From the NCBI GenBank assembly GCA_018823905.1, contig JAHJHL010000128.1, positions 1 to 64,000 of the forward strand: 64,000 nt of DNA, in the 5' to 3' direction. The stretch is from Alphaproteobacteria bacterium (lineage in GTDB: Bacteria > Pseudomonadota > Alphaproteobacteria > Sphingomonadales > Sphingomonadaceae). Every line of letters starts with the position of its first letter. Position 1 is the first letter of the stretch. Below, one piece after another: positions 44,601 through 52,637 of the stretch. The translations under genes were made by a program, and so were the position numbers. The notes under the pieces were generated by a model. The model saw nothing but the letters and a program-made list of their open reading frames with translations, had not been told where the DNA came from and searched no databases.

Positions 44601-45096
44601 TCGCGGCGGTCACCCCAACTGTCTGGTCCGGGGTGGTAATGAGAATTCGGGGTTTGTCATCGACCGCATCGGGAATGACTTCGATGTCCAGAATCCGCGG
44701 AAAGCCGAATTCGGTCGGTGGTAGCAAGTCGCCGAGACCAAAAGGGTCGCCGATGTCGCCCGGCGTCTGCGCAAAATTGCCGCCCGAACTTTGCGGACGA
44801 CCGGCGGCGGGCTCGGGTTCCTGGCCCGCGATCAGCGCGGCGACGGTCGGCGCCGGAATGTTGATCGGGCCGATCTTGATTTGCGGGATGCGCAGCGCGC
44901 CATCGACGATGACCAGCACTTGCCCGTCGGGCAGGGTGACGAGCAGATCGTTGCCGGAAAGCTTGATCGCGTCGAGCCGCGTGCCGGGCGGCAACTGGAT
45001 AACCCCATCGACGGGCAGGACGGTCGTCGCACCGGGCGGAATGGCCCTTGCGATGGTGGCGATTTCGCCGACCTGATCATTCCGCTTCAATTCCAT
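35686..45096 (-). CDS. Giant LapA-like type I secreted adhesin
   Basis: 3136-aa surface adhesin. Residues 1-130 form the LapA-type retention module, including PAAG at 96-99, a likely LapG site. A linker follows, then about 18 tandem Ig-like units. Each is about 137 residues and ends in a strand such as T-D-x-D-G-D-x-x-T-A-T-L-T (T1SS-143/VCBS type), between about residues 260 and 2730. Near 2417-2625 a von Willebrand A domain has the metal site D-F-S-D-S. Around 2740-2870 EF-hand-like calcium segments appear (DLDGDGVEF, DKNGDGKVNNGAE, D-A-N-S-N-G-V-T-D). The tail to 3136 is acidic and carries no RTX nonapeptides. Exporter genes follow. It mediates attachment by inference. Confidence 0.9.
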   Translation of the reverse strand: MELKRNDQVGEIATIARAIPPGATTVLPVDGVIQLPPGTRLDAIKLSGNDLLVTLPDGQVLVIVDGALRIPQIKIGPINIPAPTVAALIAGQEPEPAAGRPQSSGGNFAQTPGDIGDPFGLGDLLPPTEFGFPRILDIEVIPDAVDDKPRILITTPDQTVGVTAATAIVSEAALAARGAEPAGTDPASPRESTSGTIQIAALDQPVVVAVNGTTVTTVGQVIATPLGQITITSITPGLIGYSYTLTDNSTDPVATDVVTITVTDSDGDVGTATLTLTIEDDAPIARNDVDDTEPGSRLPQAGNVITGDGTASGADGADSPGADGAIITGVRGGSATEFSATGAPVQGQYGRLVIAPDGTYAYVRSAGTPGGVEDVFTYQLTDGDGDVSTATLTIRIGDSTPSLLLPMAGDDGTFVDEAGLPERDGESPGSREGDGSDFTFGVIQFAAGDGPAALTINGVAVTEEGQEIELATGTFYIIAINPDSIEYFFWLTDNTIGDNTSQLITVGITDLDGDNVTASFEIDIIDDVPEAVADFDSIAAGTFGPATGNVITDAENDGGRDFPGADGVSVSLVSGAGDPVAAGTPVVGLYGVLTLNSDGSYSYVRNPGSPGGVFDVFTYQLIDGDGDTSTATLSIAIGDGRVTLTLPDGDDDGQLVSEAGLPLGSAPDSGTATTTGSFTFSTADGLGSVRINGEQITAIGQTIAGEFGTLTITSISATAIGYSYTLTDVTNGDDVAENFGVVVTDVDGDSANGSLSITVEDDVPTAIDDLDSLQSGSGPSADGNVLTGVGGDDANASDGEADVQGADGSSVTAIAFGGDSGEINGLTFGAYGTLAIAADGSYLYTLDPDNAEVAGLDGDDELTETFEYVITDADGDEATATLTVVIRGRDDIVTINGLSPEGAEATVAEANLADGSAPDNDALIQTGEFSFDAADGIAAITIAGETLFDGAIVAGLVITTDLGILTIVDFVPVFDAAGDIVGGTISYSYELTDNSLLHSGSTAAALTESFAIEITDSDGTVAAATLDVLILDDNPAAEADEGDVGEGQTLEVDAASGLLANDTAGADGAEILGVRAVGDNPSAPAMGGVGAAIVGLYGELTVAADGSYSYVANPNTVPPDGAEDVFVYTLADGDGDPSTTTLTIRLSDAGLSADTVLLLVNEAALPTGSDADSDAETVFGDLNENVAGGTGPFEFVLTGDGIGTHGTLTLNADGSYIYTLTSAVAGALADNGTNVVPAVETFTYNVTDAFGNVTQNVIVIDVIDDVPVARSEPSIMVAEDAAAISGNLLANDTSGADGATVTSVTIGSAVVAVAATGITTISNANGTYSFQANGAWSFDPVPQISVLPIHANFTYTITDGDGDQSSAVQLIRLTDGTEPTASDPIQLTVDDQHLESGSTPSPMQPVSASGNIVFTPGSDAIASIGFGDISTLDGGLSWTLESDNQIIGWDADENPVVVIDLSLSGDVATVTVTLQYNYGLHPDVTIDDLSELGFIEVVATDADGDQVAGTVNISVSDDVPSITALSSPAGLLTVDETNLDLDATANFASLFNIVIGADQDGSTVSYAFEVTTASGLVDVETGSKIILQTIGNTVEGRLQDSPSIVAFRLTVANNGQATLDQIRAVRHPDASNPDDPVTLSSTLIRLIATVTDGDGDQASALVAIGNTLVFKDDGPSIVATNVDTNAITLTTQDADTRGSAFDVATANLSAAFSTSLVNFGADGPADAGAVTWTYSLALGSAAATSALTSNGVPVTLALVSGEIVGSAAGTPIFSIAVNAATGVVTLTQFAEIDHPLPGSSSNYAAQLVELAANLVELRGTATIVDRDGDSVSDTVAVDLGGNIRFADDGPSITAGGTGSTLTVDESDFATDATVNLSGLFNATTDFGADGPGFVTYELGVTAGASGLIDSLTGEPVILSIEGGVIFGRTSTHEVFRISVAPGGLVTFDQSRAILHTPDSGPDQTKFLSGSNLITLTAIATDGDGDTARATADITGQFAIRDDTPQAVHDEDNVSRDGEIFADGNVLTGIGGTDVNGMDGSPDNGGADGGLTVTGVAFGATTGTIGAALAGDYGSIVIAADGSYRYDLDPNDPAVIALNSSETLTDTFLYTVHDADGDTSVATITISITGANDFPIARADTNWVLDGPSGSDPSATGNVLQDIAHPGAPFGIFADVADNDPDLEAITVTSAGTYVGLYGTLVINPNGSYTYTLDEDKPVVNALDSGQTLTESFAYTISDGSLSVGSTLTITVFGSNDAPTIGTAIARVSEEGLPNGLPDTAPNATLDTTNSTTFSGTLAIGDADAGETFTATLGNPGAVLTAGGVPVTWAGVGTGTLIGSVGGSEVIRVTLASNGAYTVTLSRAVDHPNVTLEDLKDFFVPVSVSDGTTTTTNATAIQVVIEDDAPTATGETGATSQPMQDVNTLFILDFSDSIDDGELNVMLEAVQGALAQLDSSASGALTIKFVIFSSGSFASEAFTTAADANAYLDSLNPAAGGERPSEDDIGLNTNYTGAIETALANFDTIPGASNQVFFLSDGNPNQSVQIEISGIPPSLSVSNSLALATATAWNNFVDNNNVNVTAIGIDNNPLQPLNIQRLRDIDVNAAPDNEPILVDDFEDLVATLLAVIVPSAVSGDLDANDFFGADGGRLLSITIGTTTYTWDGASNIEVSSGGSIVGTALNAITTPMGGTLTLNFATGQYNYQPPSPITVTATEVFNYVVTDRDGDTATANLSVTITALAPPIAVDLDGDGVEFVSNAAGVSFDYNGDGFAETTAWVGAEDGLLAIDKNGDGKVNNGAELVFGGAGLSDLQGLAAAYDSNVDGKLDAADTDFAKFGIWQDANSNGVTDAGEFRSLISEGIISIALTSDGRAYTAADGQVQVKGEALYTRADGGTGKLADAAFATNFADQQRMAATNGAAGVSTAMLVAGLAAATPLAARSPATPNGDNSVANQQVGVSSEAAAQSDALPAAKADGLVHEYFSGPATARIEPENAQRQMDEDDRREAQSDPSDSAAPDPTYLELLAGTEVDLPPEPATATAASDQMQMALPPQAVTDPAAAQLDTIVAAALEGPQVELDALLGPATPAEPVLARIMLGDGGAVGVLGDGASGQSFIADLAQQHVVVQLEQMASAGHA

Positions 45097-45566
45097 CGCC
45101 TAATGCCCCCTGCACCTCGATGTCCGCTCGGTCACGCGGCAGCGACCTGTACGGGGGTCGCTGCGGAAACGGGCGAACGGCATTGCACTTCCGCGTCGGA
45201 TGTCGCGCGGAGCAGCAATGCAAGCTCTTGTGATCGTGCTGGGTTCTCTTTGGCGACCGATGCCCGTGCCTTGTCACTGACCAGGCAAATACAAACCCCG
45301 GGGGGTGATTCTGCAATGGCAATTTCCGGTATGGGCACCTATACTTTTGTATAAGAGCAATATCTTGTGAGTTAATTTTCCATTAATATACCTAAAAATC
45401 GTAAACTTGTTCAGAAAAACTGTCATATTTTGAGTATGATCTGATCAAAATGCATCATCGAAGCAATAATACACCAACATAAATGTCATTGAGTTTGATC
45501 ACGAATTATGGATATATTGTGGATATATTATCCTATAAGAAAAATTGGAATGATAAATTTGACATT
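45097..45566. promoter_or_regulatory. AT-rich promoter region of the adhesin operon
   Basis: 470 bases without a gene, sharply AT-rich between about 45350 and 45566 and unlike its neighbours. It must hold the leftward promoter of the adhesin-T1SS operon and the 3' end of the M23 gene. Multiple TATAAT-like sequences occur, so I cannot choose one. Its length and AT content suit binding of several regulators. Confidence 0.5.
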
Positions 45567-46553
45567 CTATTTTATCCATCCCGGTGTTTCGATTTGCGCG
45601 ACAACCGCGTCTCCGCGCTGTAACCTGTATCGACCAACAAAACGCCCGCTGGGCCAACCTGCCGCCGGGGCGCGTTTGCCGCTGTAGGCAAACCAACTGA
45701 GGCCGCCGTCGGCAATGACCGACTGCTGATCGTGAACAATCTGTCCGTTCGGCCCGGTGATCGAAAACATCTGGCGATCGCCCGCGCGCGCGCCGATCGC
45801 ATCGACCCACAGGATCATCGGCGCCTGCCGTCCATTCAGTCCCGGCGGCGGATCGCGCTCGGTGACCGCCTTGGCGGGGACCGTCGATGCGAGGCCGCCG
45901 GTGATCACCGCGGCGGGTTTGTAACCGAGCATCTGCGCCGCGCCCGGTGTCCAGAGACCGGCTAAGCGCGCCTCGACATTGCAAAGGGGCAGGGCGGTAG
46001 TGCCGACGAATGGATCAACGACCTCACCGCGATGCCGGACAGTGAAATGAAGATGCGGAAACTCGCTGTTGCCCGACAATCCGATCAGCCCGATGCGGTC
46101 GCCCACCGCGACGCGTTGCCCCGCGCGGACGGCGATGCTCCCCTGGCGCAGGTGGCTGTACTGCGTCTGCCAGCCTTCGCCATGATCGATCACGACGGCA
46201 TTGCCCGCGTCCTTACCGTCCAGCGCCGCCCGGTCGTTGACGCTGACGTCGGGCTCGCCGTCGCGCGTGCGGAGCACTGTTCCAGGTGCGGCGGCGATAA
46301 CGGCAAAGCCCATTCGCATGTCGGCCATCGTGCGCAAGCGGACGTCAATCCCGTCGTGCCCGTTCGTCGTCAGCAGCCCGCAGCGATAGTCGCGGCGGCC
46401 TGGACCCGGGTCATGATCGACCAGCTTCTGGATCAGGCAGGACTGGCCGACAATGCATTTGACCGGAAAGCCAAACGCCGGAGCCGCGTCCGCAGGTGGT
46501 TGCTGCAACGCGGCCAGCGCCAGCGAAAAGGAAAGGAAGAAGGCGTGCATCAT
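45567..46553 (-). CDS. Secreted M23-family metallopeptidase (LysM-less)
   Basis: 328-aa protein with a signal peptide (MMHAFFLSFSLALAALQ) and a peptidase_M23 domain at about 60-180: T-N-G-H-D-G-I-D as the HxGxD-like first metal site, a central H-G-E-G-W-Q-T-Q-Y-S-H, and P-H-L-H-F for the second metal histidines. Zinc endopeptidases of this type cut peptidoglycan cross-bridges or act as amidase activators. The open frame extends to 46715 from a GTG, but the ATG at 46553 starts a clean signal peptide. The C-terminal 150 residues are a separate beta-rich part with no name. It stands alone between the two secretion loci. Confidence 0.82.
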   Translation of the reverse strand: MMHAFFLSFSLALAALQQPPADAAPAFGFPVKCIVGQSCLIQKLVDHDPGPGRRDYRCGLLTTNGHDGIDVRLRTMADMRMGFAVIAAAPGTVLRTRDGEPDVSVNDRAALDGKDAGNAVVIDHGEGWQTQYSHLRQGSIAVRAGQRVAVGDRIGLIGLSGNSEFPHLHFTVRHRGEVVDPFVGTTALPLCNVEARLAGLWTPGAAQMLGYKPAAVITGGLASTVPAKAVTERDPPPGLNGRQAPMILWVDAIGARAGDRQMFSITGPNGQIVHDQQSVIADGGLSWFAYSGKRAPAAGWPSGRFVGRYRLQRGDAVVAQIETPGWIK

Positions 46554-46944
46554 CGTCGGGCTCTCGATACGGTCGACAGGCTCGTTGCGCGATTTGGCAG
46601 GTCGTTGAAACTTCGACGCCGGCCGCCGCCAGGGGGCGTGGCGGCGGACACGGCTAGCCAGCGGGAGCTGACCGAACTCGAAGATCTGCCAAGTGTCGGA
46701 GCGCGAAATTGCCACCGGGTCGTCGGCAGAACTCTTACTTTTCTTACACCCAATCTCTGCAGACCTGCTCGGCTAAAGCAGGCATCGTCCGGATGATTCT
46801 TGCCTTGTCATCCTTGTGTCAAAATTGGCGGAAGGCGCGGTTTCCCGCCATTCCCTGATGGGGACATTCAAAAAATTGCGGTTGGCGGCGATGCTATTTC
46901 GTTGGGAGGGCGACGAAATTTTTCGGGCGCCCGGACAACAAAAA
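46554..46944. other. Intergenic stretch upstream of the M23 gene
   Basis: 391 bases with no supported gene. The leftward M23 promoter should lie here. A GTCGACAGGCTC sequence near 46572-46583 resembles the sphingomonad REP-type repeat. ORFs on both strands here are short and overlap the M23 upstream extension. Confidence 0.35.
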
Positions 46945-46970
46945 GGAGGGCAGGCCGCGGCCTGCCCTCC
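46945..46970 (-). terminator. Strong terminator after the RTX gene
   Basis: Perfect 12-bp stem (46945-46956 with 46959-46970), GC centre. On the minus strand it is followed directly by TTTTTG. It lies 50 bases after the stop of the leftward RTX gene and is a clear rho-independent terminator for it. Confidence 0.88.
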
Positions 46971-47019
46971 AGTTAGCAGAGGTCCGTCGAGGAGTGGCTC
47001 CCCGTACGAAGCCTTGTCC

Positions 47020-49212
47020 TCAGACGAACGTGATCATGTCGTAAGACGCATTGCCCTGGCTGTACGCGTTGAGCGCGGCAACCGAGTCATAGCCGCCCAG
47101 GGCAGCCAGCGCTGCGATCGGAGCCGACGCGCCTTCCCAGAAGTCTTCGATTAAGACCGAGGAACCGGCCGCAGTGAAGACATATACGTCGAGCGCGTCA
47201 CCCTGACCGTCCCAGTCGCCGGTGACTACAAACATGTCAACATTCGGATCGAAACCGGCATCGACGTCAAAGACCAGCGTATCACGGTTTGCGAGGTTGA
47301 AGTCGCGACCCGATCCTAGGCTAAATGGTGCCCCGATGACATCATTGCCAAAGCCCGGCGACGCGTCAGTCGCGTCGAACAGGAACAAATCCTTGCCCGC
47401 ACCGCCCGACATGTGATCGTCGCCTTCGCCGCCAGTGATCTTGTCATTGCCAGCTTCGCCTTCCAGATTGTCATCGCCTAGGCCACCGTCGATGGTGTCG
47501 TTGCCGGTGTCGCCCCGGATGCTGTCATCACCTTCATCGCCGTTCATGACGTCGTTGCCGAAGCCGCCCGACATATAATCGTTGCCGTCGCCACCCGACA
47601 TGGTGTCGTTGCCGCCGCCCGGATTGCCCAGGTTTTCGTACAGCGTGTCACCATACATGATGTCGTCACCGGCTCCACCAAACATGGTGTCGTTGCCGGC
47701 GTCACCAGCAAGCTGGTCATCGCCATTGCCGCCGTCAACCGTGTCGTTGCCGGCACCACCATAGATCAAGTCATTGCCGTCTTCGCCGAACAGAACGTCG
47801 GCACCGTTATTGCCCTGGATGACGTCGTCATCATCGCCGCCTAGGACAATGTCGTTTCCGTCGTTGCCGGTAATGTTATCGCTGCCTGCACCACCAAGGA
47901 TAAAGTCGTTGCCATCATCGCCAGCGAGTAGATCGTTACCGTCATCGCCAGTAATGATATCATCACCTTGATCACCGTTAATGATGTCGTCGCCATTGCC
48001 ACCAGAGATGAAGTCGGCATCGATATTCGACGGGTCAAGCGGGTCAAAGAAGGGGTCGCCGTTGCCGCGAATTACGTCGTCGCCATCGCCACCCTGCAGG
48101 TTATCGTCACCGCTCTGACCCCAGATTAGGTCGTCGCCATCATCGCCGGAGATGTTGTCGTTCCCGTCGTTACCATTGAGCGTGTCGTCTCCATCGTTAC
48201 CTTCAATGGTGTCATTGTCGGCTCCACCTTGGACGAAATCCAGACCTGCACCGCCGCGAATAAGGTCGCTGCCGGCATCGCCATTAATTTCATCATCGCC
48301 GTCTTCACCGAGCAACATGTCGTTGCCTTCGCCGCCATCAAGCTGGTCGCTTCCGTTCCAGCCCAAGATCAGGTCGTCGCCATCGTCACCCCACAGCAGG
48401 TCGTCACCTTCCCAGCCATCGATAGTGTCATTGCCGCCTTGGCCAAAGATTTGGTCGTCGCCTTCGCCGCCGTCGATGAAGTCGGCATGCCCCAATCCAG
48501 GATTATAGCCGCTCTGGTTGTAAGCATAGTCGCCGTTGTTGTTACGATTCGGGCCGCCGTCACCGAAGATAATATCATTGCCCGCGCCGCCACTCAGTAC
48601 ATCGAAGCCATTAGAATTGGTGCCGCCGTTGATATAGTCGTCGCCGTCGCCGCCTTGAACAACGTCGGATTCCGTGCCGCCGTAAAGGTTGTCGTTGCCG
48701 GTACCGCCGTCGATAACGTCGTCGCCAGCATTGCCTTCGATGCGGTCATCGCCCGATTGGCCGTTGAGCGTGTCGTTGCCGGCGTCGCCGCGGATGTAAT
48801 CGTTTCCGCCACCACCCCAGGCCGTGTCGTTGCCGGCACCGCCGAGCAGCGTGTCGTTGCCATCGGCTGCGCCATTGTCATCGCCGGTATAGACGACGTT
48901 GCCGGGTCCGACGACGACGAACGATGCTTGGTCGCCGATCAGCGTGTCGTTGCCGGCGCCGCCATCGACACGATCGTGGCCGCTGCGGCCGATGACATTG
49001 TCGTCGCCAGCGTCGCCATAAAGATCATTGTCGAAGTTATTGCCGTACACGGTGTCCGCACCGCCGTTGCCGCGCGCATTGTACGGCAGTGTCGCGGTCG
49101 ATGTGATCGCATTCAGATCGATGAAATCGACCGCATTTGTACCAAGAACCTGACCACGCGAGGTCGGGCTTTTCGCACTATTCGGTGCGCTAGAAGGTCC
49201 AACTGTAGGCAT
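47020..49212 (-). CDS. RTX-repeat calcium-binding protein, T1SS substrate
   Basis: 730-aa protein made almost entirely of RTX nonapeptides (G-G-x-G-x-D-x-L/I/M) from about residue 45 to 640, several dozen copies, which fold into calcium beta-rolls outside the cell. The 45-residue start is S/T/P-rich. The C-terminal 100 residues end in D-M-I-T-F-V, a typical uncleaved type I secretion signal. There is no protease, lipase or cyclase domain, so it looks structural, such as a surface-layer or matrix protein. ATG at 49212 has AGAGGA 7 bases upstream. Its exporter parts lie at 49494-51065 and 52638-55795. Confidence 0.92.
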   Translation of the reverse strand: MPTVGPSSAPNSAKSPTSRGQVLGTNAVDFIDLNAITSTATLPYNARGNGGADTVYGNNFDNDLYGDAGDDNVIGRSGHDRVDGGAGNDTLIGDQASFVVVGPGNVVYTGDDNGAADGNDTLLGGAGNDTAWGGGGNDYIRGDAGNDTLNGQSGDDRIEGNAGDDVIDGGTGNDNLYGGTESDVVQGGDGDDYINGGTNSNGFDVLSGGAGNDIIFGDGGPNRNNNGDYAYNQSGYNPGLGHADFIDGGEGDDQIFGQGGNDTIDGWEGDDLLWGDDGDDLILGWNGSDQLDGGEGNDMLLGEDGDDEINGDAGSDLIRGGAGLDFVQGGADNDTIEGNDGDDTLNGNDGNDNISGDDGDDLIWGQSGDDNLQGGDGDDVIRGNGDPFFDPLDPSNIDADFISGGNGDDIINGDQGDDIITGDDGNDLLAGDDGNDFILGGAGSDNITGNDGNDIVLGGDDDDVIQGNNGADVLFGEDGNDLIYGGAGNDTVDGGNGDDQLAGDAGNDTMFGGAGDDIMYGDTLYENLGNPGGGNDTMSGGDGNDYMSGGFGNDVMNGDEGDDSIRGDTGNDTIDGGLGDDNLEGEAGNDKITGGEGDDHMSGGAGKDLFLFDATDASPGFGNDVIGAPFSLGSGRDFNLANRDTLVFDVDAGFDPNVDMFVVTGDWDGQGDALDVYVFTAAGSSVLIEDFWEGASAPIAALAALGGYDSVAALNAYSQGNASYDMITFV

Positions 49213-49493
49213 TTCGCTATCCTCTTCATTGATGGGTCGCAGGGATGCGGTTTCGCCGAATCGGCTTTGCCATCCCCCCAAATGGCCACGGAAGTTCGGA
49301 GCCATGACGAAGGGATATGGCGGGGCAGGGGGGCCGGACATTCCTGCTTGGGGACATGGCGGATAATTTTGTGAAGTGGTTCATTTTGGGGCAGGTTGGG
49401 GACGCAAGCGATGCGCAATCTTCGAGAAACACACGGGTTTCCGCCATTTCGCTGAATAGCGAAACAGAACAGTCCAGCAAGAAAACTTGCTTG

Positions 49494-51065
49494 CTAGTTA
49501 AGTTTGCGACCGAGCGCCGAGCTCGCCGGGCGCGCCGAATTGCCCGCGGGCGCAGCAGCGTCGCCTGTATCGCTTTGGGCAGTATGACCCAGCGACGACA
49601 TCTGCGGTCGGGCCGATGCCGAAGGGTCGGCCATAGCGTTGCCCGCGCTGGCCATGGTCGGCCGACCCAGCGCCGACATGTTCGGGCGTTCGATCGTTTC
49701 GGCGCCGCAGCAGCGGCCGTCGAGAATCGCCTTCGCGTCGAGTTGGCCGGTCGCTGCGAGCAAACTGGCGCGCGCGACAAATTCATTGCGGTGCGCGCGT
49801 TCCAGCGTGACGCGCGCGGTCAGCAGTTCGTTCTGCGCGTTCAGCACGTCGGTCAGCGTGCGGTTGCCGCCGACCGCCTCTTTTTTGATTCCCTCGGCCG
49901 CCTCTTCGGTTGCCGTCACCGCCGTCTCCGCAGCGACGATTGTGCTTTTCGCCGACTGCCAGCGGGTCCAGGCGCTCGCCACCTCTTCGGCTACCGTTCG
50001 CACCGCCATGTCGGTTTGCGACAAGCGCTGATCGCGAACGGCGCGGGCGCGGCGAACCTCGGCATGGTCGCGCGGCAGGAAGATCGGTACGCGCAGTTCC
50101 AGCCCGTAATAGAGCGACGAACGATCGTCCGGATATTTGCCTGTGAAGGTGTTGGTCGCGCCGCCGGTCAGATAGTCGTAGCCGCTGACGGCATCGAGTT
50201 GCGGGAGCAAAGCGCCGGTAGCGAACTTGACCCCCGACTTGCCCGCCTGGGCATTGAGCTGCGCGGCGCGGAGGCGCGGTGCGGCGTCCTGCGCGATCTT
50301 TTGCGCGGCGGCGAGCGAGGTGGGGACCGCCGCGAGCGGCGGCAGCGGCGGCACCATCGTGCCGGACTGGCCGCTGACATTGCGAAAGCGGTGGCCGTTG
50401 ACCCCCAATTCCTCGGTCGCTGCCAGCACCCCGGCTTGCGAGGTCGCGAGCCGCGCCCGCGCGAGTTCTTCGTCGGTGCGCGTGGCTTCGCCGAATTCGA
50501 GGCGGCGTGACGTCGCGCGCAGCTGTTCGCCGATCGCTTCGCTCTGCGCTTGCGAATATTGCAGAATCTTGCGGTTCAGATGGACGTCGGCGGCACTGGT
50601 CAACAGCTCCAGCAAGATGTCCGACGTAACCGCGTCTAGCCCCGCACTGGTCGCTTCCAGCTCGGCCTTGGCGATCTTGACGCCATTATAGGTACGGTCG
50701 CCGTCATAGAAACGCAGCCGCGCCTCGATCCCGGCCTGACCAGCGATATAGCGCGCATCATTGGTGCCACTGCCATTCTTGATGTCGATCTCGCGCCGCT
50801 GGACGGTGCCGTTTGCCTCGATGGTCGGCAGATAGCTGGCTTCGGCCGCTTGCAGCCGCGCCGCGGCGACCCGCACCTGATGGCGCTGGGCCGCGATGTC
50901 GGGGCTGGAGATGACCACTTGGCGCGCCAGCGCAGCCATCGTGCTCGACGGTGCGACGGCAGGCGACGCCGATTGCGCCAGCAACGGAGTCGCGGCGAGC
51001 GCCAACGTCGCTACGGCGGCAGGCGCAATCAATGCGCTTGCCCAAAAAGTCCATGATTTCCGCAC
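49494..51065 (-). CDS. TolC-family outer-membrane factor of second T1SS
   Basis: 523-aa TolC-like protein with a signal peptide (about 1-31, ending LLAQS). Two helical halves follow (S-S-P-D-I-A-A-Q-R...; Q-D-A-A-P-R-L-R-A-A-Q). A 70-residue C-terminal tail after about 455 repeats a short S-A-L-G-R/S-S-L-G-type motif (MSALGRPTM, MSSLGH, SSALGRK). Such tails are variable in this family. It is co-oriented with the RTX gene 281 bases downstream and likely shares its export. Confidence 0.88.
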   Translation of the reverse strand: MRKSWTFWASALIAPAAVATLALAATPLLAQSASPAVAPSSTMAALARQVVISSPDIAAQRHQVRVAAARLQAAEASYLPTIEANGTVQRREIDIKNGSGTNDARYIAGQAGIEARLRFYDGDRTYNGVKIAKAELEATSAGLDAVTSDILLELLTSAADVHLNRKILQYSQAQSEAIGEQLRATSRRLEFGEATRTDEELARARLATSQAGVLAATEELGVNGHRFRNVSGQSGTMVPPLPPLAAVPTSLAAAQKIAQDAAPRLRAAQLNAQAGKSGVKFATGALLPQLDAVSGYDYLTGGATNTFTGKYPDDRSSLYYGLELRVPIFLPRDHAEVRRARAVRDQRLSQTDMAVRTVAEEVASAWTRWQSAKSTIVAAETAVTATEEAAEGIKKEAVGGNRTLTDVLNAQNELLTARVTLERAHRNEFVARASLLAATGQLDAKAILDGRCCGAETIERPNMSALGRPTMASAGNAMADPSASARPQMSSLGHTAQSDTGDAAAPAGNSARPASSALGRKLN

Positions 51066-51429
51066 GTCACCCCTCCTGAATCATCGCAGATTCGAGTGCC
51101 GACCCCTCTTTTCGTAGTTATCAAAGAGTAATGCGCGGCGGGGGAACGGGAAACTACTCTAACGGATATGTCCGAGGGGATAATAGACTCGTTCTGCCGA
51201 ATCGAAATAGACAATGGTCGTCGCTTGCAGCCGTCACGGCAGGCGACGCTATCGAGAGATTCGCATCAATCGACAGCCAACGCCGGGTAGAAAATGCTTC
51301 AGGCAACCCCGGTGGGTGCGTGCGTTCTGGCCCGTAACCAGAGCATCGCGCCAGACATCATGGTCGCGCGTGAACCGCCTGTTGCGAGCTTTGGCGTCGC
51401 TTCGGGAACGATGCTTTTTGGGGGCCATA
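51066..51429. promoter_or_regulatory. Divergent control region of the second T1SS
   Basis: 364 bases between the leftward tolC and the rightward luxR-type gene, with no supported gene. Both promoters should lie here, and the LuxR-type protein encoded next door is a candidate regulator. The luxR frame stays open upstream to 51214 without a convincing start. Confidence 0.45.
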
Positions 51430-52635
51430 ATGTCTGCGACCATGGAATTTTCGACGCATTATGCAGAGGCGCTGCGCGACGACACCCATCTGTTCGAGGG
51501 CGGTGAATTCGACCAGCATGACGTCATGGCGGGTCAGTCGCCGTCGGCCGTTATTGCGGCGGATACGCGGCGGCTTTGGCGCGACTATCTCGCGCAATTC
51601 GATGTTACCTCGGCGATACTGACCGTCTCCCTTCCTGGCGCAGGTTTGCAGCGCCATGCCTTTTTAATCGGTTTCGATCAGGTACGCGGCGATGCGACCG
51701 CAACCCGGCGTCTGATGGCGATGATGGACGATGTTTGGGCGCGGATCGGCGACCAGCCGGTGCATCATTTTCAGTTTTCGGGCGCGCTTTTTGGCGTAGC
51801 GGAAGTTTCGAATGACGCGGTCGACCTCGACGGCGATGTTCCGCTTCACAGCGGCATTGCCGTTCAGATGAAGCGTGAGGGGAGGGCCATTCGCGCGCTG
51901 TTTTTCCGCCCGAACGGCACCGCGCAGTTCAGCGATCGCGATGCGGCGTCGCTGCAATTGATCGCGCCGCTGCTCGCCGAATCGGCGACCGGCGTCGCGC
52001 AGCTCGCGCGCCAATCGCAGCGTTCGGCTATGCTCGAAGGCATGTTCGACCGGGTGTCGATGGCGATGGCGCTGCTTTCCGCCGACGGTCAGCCGTTGTT
52101 CCTGAACAGCGCCGCGACAGGGTTGGTCGAACGGCGCAAATGGTTGCTCCGCGCCGCCGATGGCACGATCGTCGCCGCCAATCCGGGGCAGGCCAAACAG
52201 CTGCGCGAAAGCATTCGCCGCGCCGCCACCGCAGCGCCCGACGCGCCGGTCGAGGATGTCTTCCGGCTCGATTGCCGCGACGGCGAATGGCGCCTGGCTT
52301 ATGTCATGTCCGCCAAGTCGCGCACCGGCGACAGCATGACGCGCTGCGCCATGGTGATCATCATGGCGCCGGGTAAAGTCGATGCGCCAACCTCGCTGCT
52401 CGAAGCGCTCGGCTTGCTGCCGTCCGAGCAGCGGTTCCTGGGCCATTTCCTGAAATCGAGCAGCCTGTGCAATGCGGCGGAGGGATGTGGCCTGTCGGAA
52501 GAGACGGCGCGGACGTATCTGAAGCGCGTGCGCGCCAAGCTGGGGGTCCATCGTCAGATGGAGCTTGCCGGGTTGATCTCGGGGCTGGTGCTGCCGCTGC
52601 ACGCCGCAGATAGTCCGGCCGTCTGGGAGCGCTAA
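51430..52635 (+). CDS. LuxR-family regulator with PAS-like sensor region
   Basis: 401-aa regulator. It has a C-terminal LuxR-type HTH (about 335-392: L-L-P-S-E-Q-R-F-L...A-A-E-G-C-G-L-S-E-E-T-A-R-T-Y-L-K-R-V-R-A-K-L-G-V) and a central PAS-like segment (about 200-300: DRVSMAMALLSADGQPLFLN). The N-terminal half is unrecognised. No receiver domain is present, so it probably senses a ligand or protein partner directly. ATG at 51430 used; the upstream frame remains open. It leads the ABC-HlyD-Omp85 operon with 2 bases to the exporter gene. Confidence 0.8.
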   Translation: MSATMEFSTHYAEALRDDTHLFEGGEFDQHDVMAGQSPSAVIAADTRRLWRDYLAQFDVTSAILTVSLPGAGLQRHAFLIGFDQVRGDATATRRLMAMMDDVWARIGDQPVHHFQFSGALFGVAEVSNDAVDLDGDVPLHSGIAVQMKREGRAIRALFFRPNGTAQFSDRDAASLQLIAPLLAESATGVAQLARQSQRSAMLEGMFDRVSMAMALLSADGQPLFLNSAATGLVERRKWLLRAADGTIVAANPGQAKQLRESIRRAATAAPDAPVEDVFRLDCRDGEWRLAYVMSAKSRTGDSMTRCAMVIIMAPGKVDAPTSLLEALGLLPSEQRFLGHFLKSSSLCNAAEGCGLSEETARTYLKRVRAKLGVHRQMELAGLISGLVLPLHAADSPAVWER

Positions 52636-52637
52636 GT

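Noticed and set aside
36163..45354. Several long plus-strand frames opposite the giant adhesin
   Set aside because: They repeat the same antisense pattern from unit to unit, lack ribosome sites, and are explained by codon bias of the adhesin.
45499..45984. 161-aa minus-strand frame at the M23 gene end
   Set aside because: Out-of-frame shadow of the M23 peptidase running into AT-rich intergenic DNA.
47582..49374. Plus-strand frames and CRISPR-like periodicity within the RTX gene
   Set aside because: The short regular repeats are RTX nonapeptide codons read in other frames; repeats are degenerate and have no constant-length spacers, so no CRISPR array.
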